Source: a virus. From it: 31,146 bases of DNA. The DNA lies in IMG/VR virus record IMGVR_UViG_3300009408_000227, positions 1 to 31,146 of that record; one strand, written 5' to 3'. The translations under genes were made by a program, and so were the position numbers. The notes beneath the pieces are model-generated. The model was not told the origin of the DNA, did not search any database, and saw only the letters and a list, made by a program, of their open reading frames with translations. Positions 29,702 to 31,146 of this stretch are shown here, in pieces. Numbering within the stretch: the first letter of the stretch is position 1; every line of letters begins with the position of its first letter.

Positions 29702-30033
29702 GAAATATATTATCACTAATATTGCTCACTATTGTAGTTTTTAATTTAGCTAAATTACAAGCCAGTGAGTACGAACACAGTACAAAAAACTATATCACTA
29801 ATAACAGTATCAATAACTATGGTGCAGCGTTATCAATGGCAGCGTCTTCTATTGACTGCACTATGAGTACGCAACGCTTACAAATGGGGGTAGGGATAGG
29901 AGTCTACAACGATAATACAGCTTTAGTCATTGGTGGTTGTAAAAGATTCAATGATGTACTACTTAAAATATCAGGCGGTAAGGATGGGGACGACACAGCG
30001 TATAATGCTAGTGTCATGTTCACCTTAAACTAA
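29698..30033 (+). CDS. Small secreted protein resembling a YadA anchor domain
   Basis: A 111-residue protein. Residues 1-22 form a signal peptide (MRNILSLILLTIVVFNLAK). Residues about 42-111 follow the YadA membrane-anchor pattern: GAALSMAASS, then MGVGIGVYNDNTALVIGG, RFNDVLLKISGG and YNASVMFTLN, i.e. a helix then four amphipathic strands. No passenger or stalk is present. Two cysteines (in SIDCTM and IGGCKR) are unusual. Inside the lysis block, it could disturb the outer membrane or alter the host surface. Family likeness is by eye. Confidence 0.6.
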   Translation: MRNILSLILLTIVVFNLAKLQASEYEHSTKNYITNNSINNYGAALSMAASSIDCTMSTQRLQMGVGIGVYNDNTALVIGGCKRFNDVLLKISGGKDGDDTAYNASVMFTLN

Positions 30034-30296
30034 TGGCCAAGGATATATACGACAAGATAGAAGTGATACTTAGAATCATTAAAAATAATAAATGGTTACT
30101 ATTATTTGGTTTTGCAACATTGACGGGATCTAATATCGGTCAATATTTTTATTTTAGTCAACCAAGCCACCCGATCGTTAAAGAAAAAACAATAGTTAAT
30201 ACAACGGTTAAAGAGATTAACTATGACAAAGTAAAACTTTTTATAAACCGATCCGTAAAGAAGGCAATCAAACAACATGAGAAGGAGTTACACTAA
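30033..30296 (+). CDS. Single-pass membrane protein, lysis block
   Basis: An 87-residue protein with one hydrophobic segment (about 20-42, KWLLLFGFATLTGSNIGQYF) and a basic C-terminal part likely outside the cytoplasm. The ATG overlaps the previous stop by one base. Holin, antiholin or accessory lysis role are all possible. Confidence 0.5.
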   Translation: MAKDIYDKIEVILRIIKNNKWLLLFGFATLTGSNIGQYFYFSQPSHPIVKEKTIVNTTVKEINYDKVKLFINRSVKKAIKQHEKELH

Positions 30297-30472
30297 TGAA
30301 GATACCAATGTTTAAAATGTCGTTAAGTGACCAAGCAAAATCCAAAGCAATGTTATCTGGTTGGGGACTTGTATGTTTAGGTGGTTATCTCATATATACC
30401 GGAAAACCTGAAATAGGTATCGGCGTGATAATGAACGGCTATGGTTATTTAGGCGTTCGTGATGCTAAGTAG
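30296..30472 (+). CDS. Small membrane protein with two hydrophobic segments
   Basis: 58 residues, ATG at 30296, with GAAGGAG about nine bases upstream. Hydrophobic stretches at about 22-35 (GWGLVCLGGYLIY) and 39-53 (EIGIGVIMNGYGYLG), separated by GKP, suggest a hairpin in the membrane, compatible with a short holin. Overlaps the Rz-like gene by 11 bases. Confidence 0.55.
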   Translation: MKIPMFKMSLSDQAKSKAMLSGWGLVCLGGYLIYTGKPEIGIGVIMNGYGYLGVRDAK

Positions 30473-30713
30473 CGTCTTATCAGGGCTATCTACAGTTAAG
30501 TATTATATCATGGCTGCATTAGGCTTTGGTGTGGTTGTACTGTACGCTCTACTGCAATCTGAGAAAAAGGAACGGGCACAGGAAAAATTAAAAGGAATTA
30601 AAAAAGCACGGGAAACAGAAAAGAAAGCAACTAACGCAATGGTGGAGGGTTTGCAGAATGAACAAGACGTTAAAGATAACATTGATACTTCTAAGCGCGA
30701 TCATTTTGAGTAG
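30462..30713 (+). CDS. Rz: Rz-like inner-membrane spanin
   Basis: An 83-residue protein with an N-terminal membrane anchor (about 14-31, YYIMAALGFGVVVLYALL) and a charged helical periplasmic part (KKERAQEKLKGIKKARETEK). This is the i-spanin design. It contains the start of Rz1 within its last 56 bases in another frame. I choose ATG 30462; a GTG at 30459 is possible. Confidence 0.75.
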   Translation: MLSSVLSGLSTVKYYIMAALGFGVVVLYALLQSEKKERAQEKLKGIKKARETEKKATNAMVEGLQNEQDVKDNIDTSKRDHFE

Positions 30714-30894
30714 TTGTTCAGCGACCTGCGAAAGTGTTAAATTACCCATACCACCACCCGTAGTCTACGAGAAGATTAGGACAGTAGAGTTGCAATGTAT
30801 ATCAGATAACACCTACAAAAAATTAGTTGTAAATGATAATGTATGCAAGGCTCGAAATAAGACATTAGAGAATATTATTAAATCAACGCATTAA
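30658..30894 (+). CDS. Rz1: Rz1-like outer-membrane lipoprotein spanin
   Basis: A 78-residue prolipoprotein. The signal ends in the lipobox LSSC with C20 as the lipidated residue. The mature part contains a proline-rich stretch (KLPIPPPVVYEK) typical of Rz1. GGAGGG precedes the ATG. It overlaps the Rz-like gene by 56 bases out of frame and together they bridge the periplasm to fuse the two membranes in the last lysis step. Confidence 0.8.
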   Translation: MNKTLKITLILLSAIILSSCSATCESVKLPIPPPVVYEKIRTVELQCISDNTYKKLVVNDNVCKARNKTLENIIKSTH

Positions 30895-30922
30895 AAAAGC
30901 CCGGTCAATGCCGGGCTTTTTT
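30893..30922. terminator. Bidirectional intrinsic terminator
   Basis: GCCCGG (30899-30904) and CCGGGC (30911-30916) around TCAATG, with six A before and six T after. It ends the rightward late/lysis operon and the leftward gene at 30931-31107. Confidence 0.9.
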
Positions 30923-30930
30923 AGCATTAA

Positions 30931-31107
30931 TTAAAAGTTAAAAGTTAACCCTATTTCAACCTTTCGCCACCATCCATTTTTTATCCATAAATCCCGGTCA
31001 TTCTTAGCGTATTTCCGTATCTCCCTATTAATTAATTTCCCTCTTAAGATATTGCAGATATCTGGCTCATTCCTTCCCCACCGCTCCCACATATCAAAAT
31101 CGAACAT
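30931..31107 (-). CDS. Leftward small protein, unknown, convergent to lysis genes
   Basis: 58 residues from ATG 31107 to TAA 30931. AGGTGG is six bases before the start, and a TATAAC -10-like box lies at 31130-31125. The protein (MFDFDMWERWGRNEPDIC at its start) is rich in tryptophan and charged residues. No signal or membrane segment. As a lone gene facing the lysis operon with its own terminator, it is a candidate lysogeny-expressed moron. No family recognised. Confidence 0.6.
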   Translation of the reverse strand: MFDFDMWERWGRNEPDICNILRGKLINREIRKYAKNDRDLWIKNGWWRKVEIGLTFNF

Positions 31108-31146
31108 CTAGCACCACCTGAATTGTTATAGACCCTGCGTAAAGAA

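Noticed and set aside
1-31146. Search by eye for tRNA genes, CRISPR repeats, insertion sequences and attachment sites.
   Set aside because: None found; cloverleaf or spaced direct repeats of the right size are not apparent, though a covariance search could not be run.

Overview
The window is most of a temperate, tailed double-stranded DNA phage or prophage of a Gram-negative host. Support comes from a divergent repressor/operator-type region at the left, a lambda-like early block (DUF1376 replication protein, NinB-like, NinG), a complete podovirus-style packaging, head and tail block, and an endolysin plus Rz/Rz1-type spanin cassette at the right. The DNA is visibly AT-rich with short intergenic gaps. 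A gammaproteobacterial host is likely from the gene families but cannot be fixed from sequence alone. The major capsid protein and adaptor resemble the SU10 group. I see no tRNA, CRISPR array, insertion sequence, integrase or attachment site.

Layout. Positions 1-235: divergent promoters and three copies of a TTGC-N6-GCAA operator. 235-610: Cro-like protein and a small protein in the lambda cII position. 609-734: leftward promoter, short structured RNA and terminator arranged like lambda OOP. 770-3528: replication protein with a candidate internal origin, small early genes, ninB-like and ninG. 3525-7935: sugar-metabolism cassette of UDP-sulfoquinovose synthase (SqdB-like), a second sugar-nucleotide SDR, a 57-residue orphan, a radical SAM/SPASM protein, a short NeuB-like barrel and a CMP-sugar cytidylyltransferase. 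7932-8489: late-regulator candidate, a small conserved protein and a terminator. 8516-14381: terS, terL, then a GT2 glycosyltransferase and a full-length NeuB-type synthase inserted before the portal gene. 14422-19120: head proteins, scaffold and capsid. 19175-28803: a TPR-glycosyltransferase beside the capsid gene, adaptor, fibre, cupin-like protein, nozzle-like protein and three ejection-type proteins. 28804-30922: operator-bearing leader and lysis genes, including a small secreted protein resembling a YadA membrane anchor. 30931-31107: one convergent gene.

The most interesting content is the carbohydrate system spread over three places in the phage programme. Sugar-nucleotide enzymes sit in the nin region (early/delayed-early), a synthase and a glycosyltransferase sit between terL and portal, and a protein-type TPR-glycosyltransferase follows the capsid gene. 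Seven consecutive four-base start/stop overlaps join ninG, the cassette and the late regulator, so the cassette looks settled rather than recently acquired. The inference is that the phage makes an acidic sugar (sulfoquinovose-type and/or nonulosonate-type) and transfers it to its virion or to the host surface. Product and acceptor are unknown.

Regulation can be partly read. The same operator recurs between early genes and before the lysis genes, an intrinsic terminator precedes terS directly after the putative late regulator, and a strong terminator follows the capsid gene.
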